Below the pieces are notes generated by a model. It saw only the letters and a list, made by a program, of their open reading frames with translations, searched no databases and was not told the DNA's origin. Below, piece after piece: positions 51,806 through 59,817 of a stretch of 64,000 nt of DNA. The position numbers and the translations under genes were made by a program. Numbering within the stretch: position 1 is the stretch's first letter; each line of letters begins with the position of its first letter. This DNA is from Solirubrobacteraceae bacterium (GTDB lineage Bacteria > Actinomycetota > Thermoleophilia > Solirubrobacterales > Solirubrobacteraceae), in NCBI GenBank assembly GCA_025449845.1, contig JANWIP010000007.1, forward strand, positions 1 through 64,000, in the 5' to 3' direction.

Positions 51806-54800
51806 TCACGCCGCGGCCTTGGCACGGCGTTTGCGAGGTGCGCTTTTGCCTTTAGGTGCGGCTTTGGCGACGCGAGGCGGCTTGGCCTCCAGGATCTCCG
51901 CCAGGAAGCGTCCGGTGTGCGAGGCCGGCTCGCCGGCGACCTCCTCGGGCGTGCCGGCGGCGATCACCATCCCTCCCTCCTCGCCTCCCTCGGGGCCCAT
52001 GTCGATGAGGCGGTCGGCGCACTTGATGACATCGAGGTTGTGCTCGATCACCACCACGCTATTGCCGGCGTCCACCAGGCGCTGCAGCACCTCCAGCAGG
52101 CGCTGCACGTCGGCGAAGTGCAGGCCGGTGGTGGGCTCGTCAAGGATGTAGAGGGTCCTGCCGGTGGCGACCTTGGACAGCTCAGTGGCCAGCTTCACGC
52201 GCTGAGCCTCACCACCGGAGAGGGTCGTGGCGGGCTGGCCCAGGCGCACATAACCCAGGCCCACGGCGTTTAAGGTCTCAAGGCGGCGGCGCACCTTGGG
52301 GATATGGGTGAAGAACTCCACCGCCTCTTCCACGGGCATATCAAGCACGTCAGCGATGCTCTTGCCCTTGAAGCGCACCTCCAAGGTCTCGCGGTTGTAG
52401 CGCTTGCCATGGCACTGCTCGCAGGGCACATAGACATCGGGCAGGAAGTGCATCTCGATCTTGATCTGCCCATCACCGCGGCAGACCTCGCAGCGACCGC
52501 CCTTGACGTTGAAGCTGAAACGACCCGGCTTGTAGCCCCGCGCGCGGGCCTCCTGCGTCTTGGCGAAGAGATCGCGGATGACATCGAAGAGGCCCGTGTA
52601 GGTAGCCGGGTTAGAGCGCGGAGTGCGCCCGATCGGCGACTGATCGACGGCGATGATCTTGTCCAGCTGCTCAAGCCCGTGGATCGCGCGATGCGCACCG
52701 GGGCGCTGGCGCGCGCGGTGCAGGCGGCTTGAGACGGCCTTCAGCAGCACCTCGTTAACGAGCGTCGACTTGCCCGAGCCGGATACGCCCGTGACACAGG
52801 TGAGCGCACCCAGCGGCACGTGCACGTCGATGTCCCTGAGGTTGTGCTGGCTGGCGCCCAGGATCTCAACGTAACCATCGGGGGTGCGGCGCTTGGCCGG
52901 CACATCCACAGTGCGCGTGCCCGCAAGGAACTGGCCGGTCAACGAGCCTTTGACCTTCTGCACCTTCGCGGCCGTGCCCTGCGCGACGATCCGCCCGCCG
53001 TGTTCGCCCGCACCGGGACCGAGATCCACGATGTGATCGGCCGCGCGCATCGTCTGCTCGTCGTGCTCTACCACGATCACTGTGTTGCCCAGATCGCGCA
53101 GCCGCTCCAGTGTGCCGATCAGCTTGGAGTTATCGCGCTGGTGCAGACCGATCGAGGGCTCATCGAGGATGTAGAGCACCCCCACCAGCGAGCTGCCGAT
53201 CTGCGTGGCCAGGCGAATGCGCTGCGCCTCACCCCCCGAGAGCGTCGCGGCGGCGCGGTCCATCGAGAGGTAGCCGATGCCGACGTTCTCGAGGAAGCGC
53301 AGACGCTCTGATATCTCGCGCAGGATCAGGCGCGCCACATGGCGGTCGGTCTCTGTGAGCTCGACCTCCTCGAGCCACTGCAACGCGCGGTGGGCCGAGA
53401 GCGCGCAGAAGTCCTCGATGCGCGTCCCCGCGACGAGCACCGCGCGCGACTCCGCGCGCAGACGGGCCCCGCCGCAAACCGGGCAGGCGCGCAGCGACAT
53501 GTACTCCTCAATCCGCTCGCGCGTCCACTCCGAGTCCGTCTCGCGGTAGCGGCGTTCCAGGTTGGCCACCACGCCCTCAAAGCGCGTCGCGTAGTTGCGG
53601 CTGCGGCCAAAACGGTTGCGATATTCGATCTGCAGTTTTTCGCCGTTGGTGCCATACAGGAACAGGTCCCGCTGCTCCTCGGGCAGCTCCTCCCAAGGCG
53701 CCGAGAGGTCCACGCGGTAGCGCTTGGCGATCGCTTCGGTCACCTGCTCGTAGTAGTTCGATGCGCTGTTGGCCCACGGCGCCAGCGCGCCTTCACCCAC
53801 CGACAACAGCGGATTCGGCACCACCAGCTCGGGGTCGATCTCCATCTGCGAGCCCAATCCCGTGCAGCGCTCGCAGGCGCCGTGGGGGGAGTTGAAGGAG
53901 AAGATCCTCGGCTCCAGCTCGACCAGCGAGGGGCCATGCTCAGGGCAGGCGAACTTCTCCGAGAAAGTGAAGAGGGTCCCCGGCGCGGGCATCTCGCCAG
54001 GGACGATCTGCGCCGTGGCCGCCTTCACGCCGAGCGCCCCGCTTGAATGACCGCCGTCATCCTCGGCGTCGGTCTTCTGATCCGCGGAGCGTCCGACGAT
54101 CTCGATCTCCACCAGCCCATCCGCAAGCCCTACCGCCGTCTCGATCGAGTCGGCCAGACGTTTGCGCAGATCGTGGCGCATCACCAATCGGTCGACTACC
54201 ACCGAGATGTCGTGTTTGTAGCGCTTGTCGAGCACGATCGACTCTTCCAGCATGCGCACGCGCCCATCGATCTTCACGCGCGCGAAGCCGTCCGCCCGCA
54301 TCTCATCCAGCAGCTTGCCGTACTCCCCTTTGCGACCACGCACCACTGGCGCCAGCACCATGAAACGCGCCCCCTCGGGCAGCTCCATCGCCTGATCGAT
54401 GATCTGCTCTGCGGACTGCCCCGTGATCGGCCGCCCGCAGATGGGGCAATGCGGTTTGCCCACGCGCGACCACAGCAGGCGTAGGTAGTCGTAGATCTCC
54501 GTCACCGTGCCCACCGTCGAGCGCGGGTTGCGCGAGGTGGTCTTCTGATCGATCGATATCGCCGGCGAGAGGCCCTCGATCGAGTCGACATCGGGCTTGT
54601 CCATCTGGCCCAGGAACTGGCGCGCGTAGGCCGACAGCGACTCTACGTAGCGACGCTGCCCCTCGGCGTAGATCGTGTCGAACGCCAGGCTGGACTTGCC
54701 CGAGCCGCTCAGGCCCGTGATGACGACCAGCGCGTCACGTGGGAGGGTCAGCGAGATGTCCTTCAGGTTGTGCTCGCGCGCGCCGCTGACGACGATCTGG

Positions 54801-54814
54801 TTGCTCGATGGCAT
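51806..54814 (-). CDS. uvrA: Excinuclease ABC subunit A
   Basis: 1002 residues with two ABC modules. The first has Walker [10 protein letters not shown] near residue 34 and the signature [12 protein letters not shown]. The second has GVSGSGKST and [16 protein letters not shown] with a nearby [10 protein letters not shown]. Zinc fingers: [11 protein letters not shown] (near 119) and [18 protein letters not shown] then [12 protein letters not shown]. It finds DNA damage and loads UvrB. A lysine/alanine-rich tail ([14 protein letters not shown]) is extra. uvrB lies 5 kb away. Confidence 0.97.
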   Translation of the reverse strand: MPSSNQIVVSGAREHNLKDISLTLPRDALVVITGLSGSGKSSLAFDTIYAEGQRRYVESLSAYARQFLGQMDKPDVDSIEGLSPAISIDQKTTSRNPRSTVGTVTEIYDYLRLLWSRVGKPHCPICGRPITGQSAEQIIDQAMELPEGARFMVLAPVVRGRKGEYGKLLDEMRADGFARVKIDGRVRMLEESIVLDKRYKHDISVVVDRLVMRHDLRKRLADSIETAVGLADGLVEIEIVGRSADQKTDAEDDGGHSSGALGVKAATAQIVPGEMPAPGTLFTFSEKFACPEHGPSLVELEPRIFSFNSPHGACERCTGLGSQMEIDPELVVPNPLLSVGEGALAPWANSASNYYEQVTEAIAKRYRVDLSAPWEELPEEQRDLFLYGTNGEKLQIEYRNRFGRSRNYATRFEGVVANLERRYRETDSEWTRERIEEYMSLRACPVCGGARLRAESRAVLVAGTRIEDFCALSAHRALQWLEEVELTETDRHVARLILREISERLRFLENVGIGYLSMDRAAATLSGGEAQRIRLATQIGSSLVGVLYILDEPSIGLHQRDNSKLIGTLERLRDLGNTVIVVEHDEQTMRAADHIVDLGPGAGEHGGRIVAQGTAAKVQKVKGSLTGQFLAGTRTVDVPAKRRTPDGYVEILGASQHNLRDIDVHVPLGALTCVTGVSGSGKSTLVNEVLLKAVSSRLHRARQRPGAHRAIHGLEQLDKIIAVDQSPIGRTPRSNPATYTGLFDVIRDLFAKTQEARARGYKPGRFSFNVKGGRCEVCRGDGQIKIEMHFLPDVYVPCEQCHGKRYNRETLEVRFKGKSIADVLDMPVEEAVEFFTHIPKVRRRLETLNAVGLGYVRLGQPATTLSGGEAQRVKLATELSKVATGRTLYILDEPTTGLHFADVQRLLEVLQRLVDAGNSVVVIEHNLDVIKCADRLIDMGPEGGEEGGMVIAAGTPEEVAGEPASHTGRFLAEILEAKPPRVAKAAPKGKSAPRKRRAKAAA

Positions 54815-54878
54815 CTAAGTCTAATCATACGAGGGCGAACAGATGTTCGCATCGCCGGGGTCCGTTACGCCGTCGACC

Positions 54879-55445
54879 TCATCGGGGCGATACATGAGAA
54901 GCACCTGGATTCAACCGGTAGAGCACGTGCCGGCGCAGTGGATCGTCCTCCGCCAGGAGAGGGTGATCGAAGTCCTCCGTCGGATCGTGTCGCATGCCCA
55001 AACGCTCCATCACCGCACGGGAGCGCCTATTTTCCCCTGTGGTGAACGAGACGACTTCCCGCAGCCTGTGCTCTTGAAACCCGAAAGCCACGGCTGCCCT
55101 GGCGGCCTCGGTCGCTAACCCCCGACCCCAGAAGGCGCGGGCCAGGCGCCAGCCGACCTCAACCGCGGGCGCGAAGAAGACATCGAAGTCCACCGGCGCG
55201 AGGCCGACGAAACCAATGCACTCTGTCTCTCCCGGCACCTCGACCGCCCACAGGCCGAAGCCATTGGTCTCGAAGGATGCCTCGATGCGCTCGACCAGAG
55301 CGGCGCTCTCGGCAGGCGACAACTTCGCCGGGAGGTACTCCATCACCACGGGGTCCGCGTTCAGCGCTGCGAACGGCGATAGGTCTCCGGAACGCCAGCG
55401 TCGCAGCAGCAGTCGCTTGGTCCTCAGTTGTGGTGGGCGACTCAC
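54879..55445 (-). CDS. GNAT acetyltransferase, RimJ/RimL type
   Basis: 188 residues from GTG 55445; the frame stays open to a TTG at 55478. The pattern LRTKRLLLRRWRSGDLSPFA, then the acetyl-CoA block VEVGWRLARAFWGRGLATEA and the NRRSRAVMERLGM end fit the RimJ/RimL N-acetyltransferases. The acceptor could be a ribosomal protein or a small molecule. It probably forms its own transcript between uvrA and the small membrane protein. Confidence 0.85.
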   Translation of the reverse strand: MSRPPQLRTKRLLLRRWRSGDLSPFAALNADPVVMEYLPAKLSPAESAALVERIEASFETNGFGLWAVEVPGETECIGFVGLAPVDFDVFFAPAVEVGWRLARAFWGRGLATEAARAAVAFGFQEHRLREVVSFTTGENRRSRAVMERLGMRHDPTEDFDHPLLAEDDPLRRHVLYRLNPGASHVSPR

Positions 55446-55502
55446 GAGCGCGACATCGTGCCATGAGGAGCCACACAAGCCACGGCACCGCGGGAGCAGG
55501 CG

Positions 55503-55703
55503 TCAGCGGAGGGGGTCGGAACCCCGCGCGGTCGGGGGCAGCATCGCGCCGATGATCCAGAACAGCGGGATGAAGATGCCGATGATGAACATGACCCAGT
55601 GACCCTTGCGGATCGAGATGATCCCGAGCGTGACCATCAGGACCACATACACGGCACCCAGTAGCACTGCTCCTGAGGTCGAGAAGGCCAGTGGAAGCAT
55701 CAT
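55503..55703 (-). CDS. Small two-helix membrane protein
   Basis: 66 residues with two hydrophobic stretches (about 10-29 and 37-56, the second MFIIGIFIPLFWIIGAMLPP) and a short basic loop (SIRKGHW). This resembles actinobacterial small membrane proteins of unknown role. It starts at 55703, 24 bases upstream of the GNAT gene region on the same strand. Confidence 0.6.
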   Translation of the reverse strand: MMLPLAFSTSGAVLLGAVYVVLMVTLGIISIRKGHWVMFIIGIFIPLFWIIGAMLPPTARGSDPLR

Positions 55704-55858
55704 TCGAGCATCAGCTTACGCGACATGCGTGGAAGCCTCCCATGAAACCGACCGCGGGCCGTCATCTTGAATGGATGAAATCCGCACATTGTGCGATGCG
55801 GGCATCCCGATCGGGCCACGTGCCTCTTCGGCGGGCAGCCGTGGCTTATGGTGTACCC

Positions 55859-56080
55859 ATGTGCGTTGGATGTGCGATGGCAGCGGCCTCAGCAGCCACG
55901 GGATTCAGAACATGGCTTCAGACCCACAATCTCGGGTGGCTGACTCCACGCCGTTTGAAGGCGCTAACAATCGGCGCCATGTGCGCCGCGACGCTTGTTT
56001 CCAGCGTAGGGATAGCTGGCTCCTCGACCCCCAACCCGACACGTGTCCACGCGGATCACGGCCCCGACCAGGGACGTTGA
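55859..56080 (+). CDS. Small membrane protein with an N-terminal Cys-X2-Cys
   Basis: 73 residues from ATG 55859: MCVGCAMAAASAATGFRTWL, then LGWLTPRRLKALTIGAMCAA and a hydrophobic end. The N-terminal CVGC pair and the 'GxRxWLxxxxxxWLTPRRL' block recur in short actinobacterial membrane proteins in my memory. There is one membrane helix (about 43-60). The same frame is open upstream to 55691 but without conserved content. Confidence 0.5.
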   Translation: MCVGCAMAAASAATGFRTWLQTHNLGWLTPRRLKALTIGAMCAATLVSSVGIAGSSTPNPTRVHADHGPDQGR

Positions 56081-56130
56081 GACCCTGAACAAGGTGGAGA
56101 CGGGCTTGTCGCTAGCAGTGCAGAAATTGC

Positions 56131-56487
56131 TCAGTGGATGCCCTGGATGATCGAGATCAGCTCCTCGGGTGGGTAACCCTGCTGGCGGGCGAAGCTGACA
56201 AGCTCGCGGGCGCGCGCAATCACCGCGCCGCGCTGAGGGGTGCCACTGACACGCACGCCGAGCCCGCGACGGAACTCCAGTAGACCCTCCTCCCGCAGAG
56301 CGCGCAGCGCACGTAGGACGGTGTTGGTGTTGACCGCCATGACCGCCGCGAGATCTCTTGCGGGCGGCAGACGCTCCCCCGGCTTGGCCTCGCCGTCGGC
56401 GATCGCGCGACGTATCTGCGCGGCAACCTGATCGTGCAGGGGCGTGGAGTCCGCGTGGTCGATGCTCTTAAGCATTGTGCTATTCAT
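56131..56487 (-). CDS. GntR-family regulator, YtrA-like
   Basis: 118 residues (ATG 56487, or ATG 56475 if the dyad is upstream). The N-terminal winged helix (about 10-80) reads PLHDQVAAQIRRAIADGEAK, then PARDLAAVMAVNTNTVLRAL and RRGLGVRVSG. A short helical tail (about 85-118) follows, as in YtrA-type repressors that lack a ligand domain. Such proteins usually control a nearby ABC transporter, but none is adjacent. Its own promoter contains a 19-base dyad at 56477-56495. Confidence 0.9.
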   Translation of the reverse strand: MNSTMLKSIDHADSTPLHDQVAAQIRRAIADGEAKPGERLPPARDLAAVMAVNTNTVLRALRALREEGLLEFRRGLGVRVSGTPQRGAVIARARELVSFARQQGYPPEELISIIQGIH

Positions 56488-56498
56488 ACTAGCACTAT
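56474..56498 (-). promoter_or_regulatory. Dyad operator overlapping the GntR start
   Basis: GTGCTATTCATACTAGCAC (56477-56495) is a perfect 6-6 inverted repeat with a 7-base centre, extended by near-matches outward to 56474-56498. It covers the ATG at 56487. GntR/YtrA proteins bind such sites, so the protein probably represses itself; the message may be leaderless or start downstream. Confidence 0.62.
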
Positions 56499-56539
56499 GC
56501 TCATCAATGGATCGGGCGCCAAGCACTGCCGTGACTCCG

Positions 56540-56559
56540 ATTGCCACTTTATTGCCACC
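56540..56559 (+). repeat. Integrase-arm-like repeat, copy A
   Basis: ATTGCCACTTTATTGCCACC, itself two ATTGCCAC units. A nearly identical copy lies at 57739-57759. The pair encloses the integrase remnant, a small frame and an XRE regulator. Confidence 0.6.
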
Positions 56560-56585
56560 TCTGGGCGGGAGTTCGGCGCGGACGG

Positions 56586-56852
56586 TCAGTTAGGCGATGC
56601 GCTCGGACAGCCACGCGAGGACTTCCTCGTGGTCGGCCTGCCCAGGCGGCGCAGCGTCTCGCGGTGTTCCTCGGCAAACCGGCGGCGCTGCTCGGCGCGC
56701 TCGCGGTCTGTACCCGGGAGCCCGCGTGCGAGATCCTGCCGCTTTGCCGGTGGCGGGCTCGCCTTCGGCACGGTCGGAGTTTTGGGCCTCGCTGCGCTCA
56801 TGCTCGCATTGTAGCCCTGGCTGTAGTCGGCTGGCGAGGCAGCCATCATCAC
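56586..56852 (-). CDS. Small frame following the integrase remnant
   Basis: 88 residues from GTG 56852, which overlaps the TGA of the integrase frame, or 71 from ATG 56801. The C-terminal half is basic and helical (DRERAEQRRRFAEEHRETLR), the N-terminal half Pro/Ala/Lys-rich. Small frames often follow integrases in actinobacterial elements. No known domain. Confidence 0.38.
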   Translation of the reverse strand: MMMAASPADYSQGYNASMSAARPKTPTVPKASPPPAKRQDLARGLPGTDRERAEQRRRFAEEHRETLRRLGRPTTRKSSRGCPSASPN

Positions 56853-57046
56853 TGCCTCCTCGTGTCGTTCGTCCCGATGGCCAAGCTCAGCGGCCTGCCG
56901 AGACCCCCGTCAAGCAGGTGGACGTAGGTGGCGAGCGTGAACGCGGCAGAGTGATGCCCGAGCCAGTCTTCGGCTCTCGGGGCCATGCGGGCGGCTATTG
57001 GCGCAGCGCGCCCGCACTTCTTGACCGGGAGAGCATAGCGCCATTT
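56849..57046 (-). pseudogene. C-terminal remnant of a tyrosine recombinase (integrase)
   Basis: The frame ends with EDWLGHHSAAFTLATYVHLL then DGGLGRPL. This is the classical tail of actinobacterial phage-type integrases: the LGHHS motif and the nucleophilic tyrosine in TYVHLL. Only about 50 residues remain; the frame is closed by TAA just upstream (57047-57049), so the catalytic core with the Arg residues is gone. The stop at 56849 overlaps the start of the following small frame by GTGA. It marks the decayed remains of an integrated element next to a tRNA gene. Confidence 0.75.
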
Positions 57047-57099
57047 TTAGGCCAAAACAACCCTGGCGGTTGAGTCGGCCACAAGCGACCGTTCCGCCG

Positions 57100-57369
57100 A
57101 TGGATCAACCCGCCGACAGCGCCACCGCCGCCAAGGATCAGCTCGTACTCGGCGGAGCCCTCCGAGAACTCCGCCGCCAAGCCGGGCTCACGCAAGAACA
57201 AGTCGGCGACCGCCTCGGCACCGACGCCACCTTCGTCAGCCGCATCGAGCGCGGCAAACGCGGCGTCCGCTGGCACACCCTCCAGCGTTTCCTACGAGTT
57301 CTCGACGCCGACCTCCACCAGCTCGCCGACGCAGCAGCTCGTCAAAATCCCCGAAAGTCACAATCATGA
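57100..57369 (+). CDS. XRE-family DNA-binding protein (helix-turn-helix)
   Basis: 89 residues from ATG 57100 (TTG 57070 gives 99). One HTH_3 domain fills it: GALRELRRQAGLTQEQVGDR, LGTDATFVSRIERGKRG and TLQRFLRVLDADLHQL. Such short XRE proteins regulate mobile elements or toxin-antitoxin systems. It lies beside the integrase remnant, between the ATTGCCAC repeats, so it probably belongs to the same old element. No partner toxin is visible. Confidence 0.82.
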   Translation: MDQPADSATAAKDQLVLGGALRELRRQAGLTQEQVGDRLGTDATFVSRIERGKRGVRWHTLQRFLRVLDADLHQLADAAARQNPRKSQS

Positions 57370-57738
57370 CGGCGCGGGCACTTTCCGCCACAGGTTCACA
57401 TGCGAGTCTTTTCCTTCTCGGCAAGGTATAGCGACGGGTTCACCCCACGGTCTACAGCACAGACCGGACGACGCTGAAGACGCAACATAAGCAGAATGAC
57501 TGGTTCAAGCTTGGAGAAGCAACATGACAGGGCCGTCGGACGGAACAACGCGCGCGGAGACGCCTCTTTTCTCGCAAAATGCGGACAGACCTGAAAGATC
57601 CCGTGCATGTGCGCCCGTTCGAAAGAGAAGCCAAGATTCTGGCACGCAACGGCGATCACGGCGAGGACTTATGGGCTCGCACCAGGAGTCCCTGACACGT
57701 GGGGGCCGCATAGGGCAGACATCGCGAGCACATCAGGT
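57370..57738. other. Gene-free stretch of the decayed element
   Basis: From the end of the XRE gene to the second repeat copy I see no credible coding frame: the open frames are short, arginine/serine-rich and lack ribosome sites. Base composition is lower in GC than in the flanking genes in places. It is probably degraded element sequence. Confidence 0.5.
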
Positions 57739-57759
57739 ATTGCCACTTCCATTGCCACC
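57739..57759 (+). repeat. Integrase-arm-like repeat, copy B
   Basis: Two ATTGCCAC units in tandem, separated by TTCC and ending in CC. It agrees with copy A (56540-56559) except for one extra base and one change in the spacer. It sits 73 bases from the 3' end of the tRNA-Glu gene. Confidence 0.6.
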
Positions 57760-57831
57760 CCCACCGCTCGGGCATCCTGGCAACCGCCCCCAATACGCAG
57801 AAAGACCCCTGAATCCGGGGCCTCCATATGA

Positions 57832-57927
57832 TGCGCCTGGGGGGAATCGAACCCCCGACCTGCGGTTTGAAAGACCGCTGCTCTTTGGCACCCCGTAGGT
57901 TGCCGTTGACCACTGAGCTACAGGCGC
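57832..57927 (-). tRNA. tRNA-Glu-like gene (anticodon TTC) with an enlarged D-loop
   Basis: 96 bases on the minus strand. The acceptor stem GCGCCTG pairs with CAGGCGC and the discriminator is A. The D stem is GCTC/GAGC. The anticodon arm GCGGT-CTTTCAA-ACCGC has anticodon TTC, reading GAA. The T arm is GGGGG-TTCGATT-CCCCC. All helices are perfect, but the D-loop has about 31 bases instead of 7-9: about 24 extra bases between the GGT and the A that closes the loop, able to form a small hairpin (GGCAACC/GGGTGCC). The D-stem is not of the usual Glu type. It may be functional, mobile or a pseudogene. CCA is not encoded. Confidence 0.7.
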
Positions 57928-58028
57928 ACGGGTGCTGCGGATCGGCATTGTAGTTGGATCGGCGGGCATCAACCAGCCCTGCAGCAACGACCGCGACTGT
58001 GCAGTCGCCCCAATGGGGCATTCGACGC

Positions 58029-58964
58029 TCAGCCCTCGATGGCCGCGTAGACCTCGTCGAGCAGTTTCTCGCGATCCGAAAGCTCAAAGTTATCGGCGAG
58101 ATAGCGGTCGGCCTGCTCACGCGACTCGCCATTTAGAGCCATGTTGAGCGCGATCAGTCGTGCCCCGTCGAGATCATTGCCCCCACCACCGGAGGCAGGC
58201 GTGGGCTCAACCGCTGGAGTCCGAGCGCCCTGCTCTGAGGATCCGTTGGTCGTGGTGGTCACGCCCGCTGTTCCTGTCCCCCTGGCCGACACCACTGGCG
58301 GCTGTGCCGAAGGAGGAGGTGCCGCAAGGGGCGGTGTCTGAGTCGACGGCGAAGGAGCCAAAGCCTCGGCCCGCACCGCTGGAGGCGTCACGATCTCAGC
58401 CTGGGACTCGGTCTCGGCTCGTGCAACAGGTGCCGAAGTACCCGCAACCGCTCCGCCGGTGCCACCTCCGCCGCCACTGCCCGAAGCCGCGTCATACAGC
58501 TCGCCCATGTTGCTCTCAAGCGCGCGCAGGTCTGAAGCAAGCCGCCCGGCGCCGGCGCGCAGGCTCTGCACCAGCGCGCCCACCTCCTGGTCCATCGACT
58601 CGACCTTCTCCAGCAGCGCCGCCGTCGCCTGAGAGACCGCCTGCACGTGCGCCTGAGCGCGCGCAACCGCATCGCTGCGCGTGCGCTGCGCGTCGCTGGC
58701 GGCCTCCTTGCGGGCGCTGGCCGCTGCCTGTGCGGCCTGCTGCTCGATATCGGCCGCCGTGGCCTCGGCGGCCTCGAGGATGCTCTGCACCTGGCTACCC
58801 GCGGCAGAGCCGAGCGATTCGCCGCCGCGATCTTCAAGCGAGCGTTCGAGCTCGTCTACCTCGGCGGCAAGCGAGCGCAGGTGGGTGTCCACGGCGGCCG
58901 GCTCATACCCACGGCGGCCGATGGGAAAGTCGCGCCGTTCGATGCTCTGGCGGTCGAGGTTCAC
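58029..58964 (-). CDS. DivIVA-domain coiled-coil protein
   Basis: 311 residues. The N-terminus has the DivIVA motif RRDFPIGRRGYEPAAVDTHL followed by a coiled coil (about 25-145, rich in Ala, Glu and Gln). Residues 155-255 are Gly/Pro/Thr-rich and disordered. A conserved C-terminal piece (ARLIALNMALNGESREQADR, then YLADNFELSDREKLLDEVY) ends it. DivIVA proteins sense membrane curvature and organise polar growth or septation. The C-terminal block is shared by Thermoleophilia-type members in my memory. Confidence 0.88.
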   Translation of the reverse strand: MNLDRQSIERRDFPIGRRGYEPAAVDTHLRSLAAEVDELERSLEDRGGESLGSAAGSQVQSILEAAEATAADIEQQAAQAAASARKEAASDAQRTRSDAVARAQAHVQAVSQATAALLEKVESMDQEVGALVQSLRAGAGRLASDLRALESNMGELYDAASGSGGGGGTGGAVAGTSAPVARAETESQAEIVTPPAVRAEALAPSPSTQTPPLAAPPPSAQPPVVSARGTGTAGVTTTTNGSSEQGARTPAVEPTPASGGGGNDLDGARLIALNMALNGESREQADRYLADNFELSDREKLLDEVYAAIEG

Positions 58965-58985
58965 TTGAAGGCAGAGCCTAGCGAA

Positions 58986-59014
58986 CGGTCAGGAGGGATG
59001 AACCCGCCTGACCG
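58986..59014. terminator. Candidate hairpin between PadR and the DivIVA gene
   Basis: CGGTCAGG (58986-58993) pairs with CCTGACCG (59007-59014), plus an inner GGG/CCC after one A/G mismatch, around the loop ATGAA. It is downstream of the PadR gene and just upstream of the DivIVA start. Without a T run it may be a terminator or a leader hairpin. Confidence 0.5.
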
Positions 59015-59095
59015 CTCCTCGCCCTGTTCCTGCCCTGCTCCCTGGCGTCGCTGCCCGCCCTAACCGCGCGTCTCGCTCTCAGTCATCCATCGCCG

Positions 59096-59746
59096 TCAAC
59101 GCTCCCCCTCACCTGACCCCTCGGCCGGCGTATCGCCGTCGGCGAGTACCCGGTAGAGGTCGCGGCGCGCCTGGATGAGGATCTCACGCGCCTTGCCCAT
59201 CTGGCTCTCGCCGCCGCTCTGCACCACCTGCGTGAAGGCGGACGCGAACTCGCGCATTAGCTTGCCGAGCTCGCGCGCCTGGCTGCCTACATCGCCGCCC
59301 ACCTGCGCCCAGGGGGCCGGCCGCTCGCTGTCGCGCTCGTTTACGACGTCCCTGCCAGCGTCGGTCAACGCGAACAGCTTGCGCCCGTCGTGCTCCTCCG
59401 AGCGGATCAGGCCCTCGTCTTCCAACTGCTGCAGCGCGGGGTAGACAGAGCCGGGGCTGGGGCGCCAAGCGCCATCGCTGCGCTCCTCGACCTCCTGCAT
59501 GATCTGGTAGCCATTGCGCGGCTCCTCCGCTAGCAGCAGCAGGGCCGCTGTGCGGATGTCGCCGCGACGAGCCTTACGGCCACGCCCGCGAGGACCGCCG
59601 CCCGGGAAGCCGCCGAAGGGGGCGTGATGTCCTGGTCCGTGATGCTCCGGTCCGTGCTGGCCGGGGCCAAACGTACGGCAGCGGCGACCACGGGGGCCAC
59701 CGCCGGACCCTCCCGGGTCAGTTGAATGAAATCCATGCGAAAACAT
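59096..59746 (-). CDS. PadR-family transcriptional regulator
   Basis: 216 residues. Residues 1-57 are His/Gly-rich (PGQHGPEHHGPGHHAPFGGF), which could bind metal. The winged helix (about 58-135) has RTAALLLLAEEPRNGYQIMQ, then PSPGSVYPALQQLEDEGLIR and DGRKLFALTDAG. A C-terminal helical part (150-205) is the dimerisation region. It probably represses itself through the palindromes at 59745-59792 and may respond to a phenolic or antibiotic ligand. It lies downstream of uvrB on the same strand. Confidence 0.92.
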   Translation of the reverse strand: MFSHGFHSTDPGGSGGGPRGRRCRTFGPGQHGPEHHGPGHHAPFGGFPGGGPRGRGRKARRGDIRTAALLLLAEEPRNGYQIMQEVEERSDGAWRPSPGSVYPALQQLEDEGLIRSEEHDGRKLFALTDAGRDVVNERDSERPAPWAQVGGDVGSQARELGKLMREFASAFTQVVQSGGESQMGKAREILIQARRDLYRVLADGDTPAEGSGEGER

Positions 59747-59792
59747 ATCGTGTCCTATCTTGAGCTATCAAAGTAATTACACGATATATCGT
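59745..59792 (-). promoter_or_regulatory. PadR operator region
   Basis: ACGATATATCGT at 59781-59792 is a perfect 12-bp palindrome. ATATCGTGT at 59745-59753 is the exact inverse of ACACGATAT at 59779-59787. Both lie in the 71-base gap between uvrB and PadR, the second half-site over the start codon. PadR proteins bind ATAT/ATCG dyads of this type. The AT-rich block also stands out from the GC-rich surroundings. Confidence 0.68.
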
Positions 59793-59817
59793 TATCGAGG
59801 GTTTTTCAAGTCCCCCC

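Noticed and set aside
57524..57898. A plus-strand open frame ending in a PPGGNRTPDLRFERPL-like stretch
   Set aside because: That text is the well-known spurious translation across the antisense of a tRNA gene; it overlaps the tRNA-Glu.
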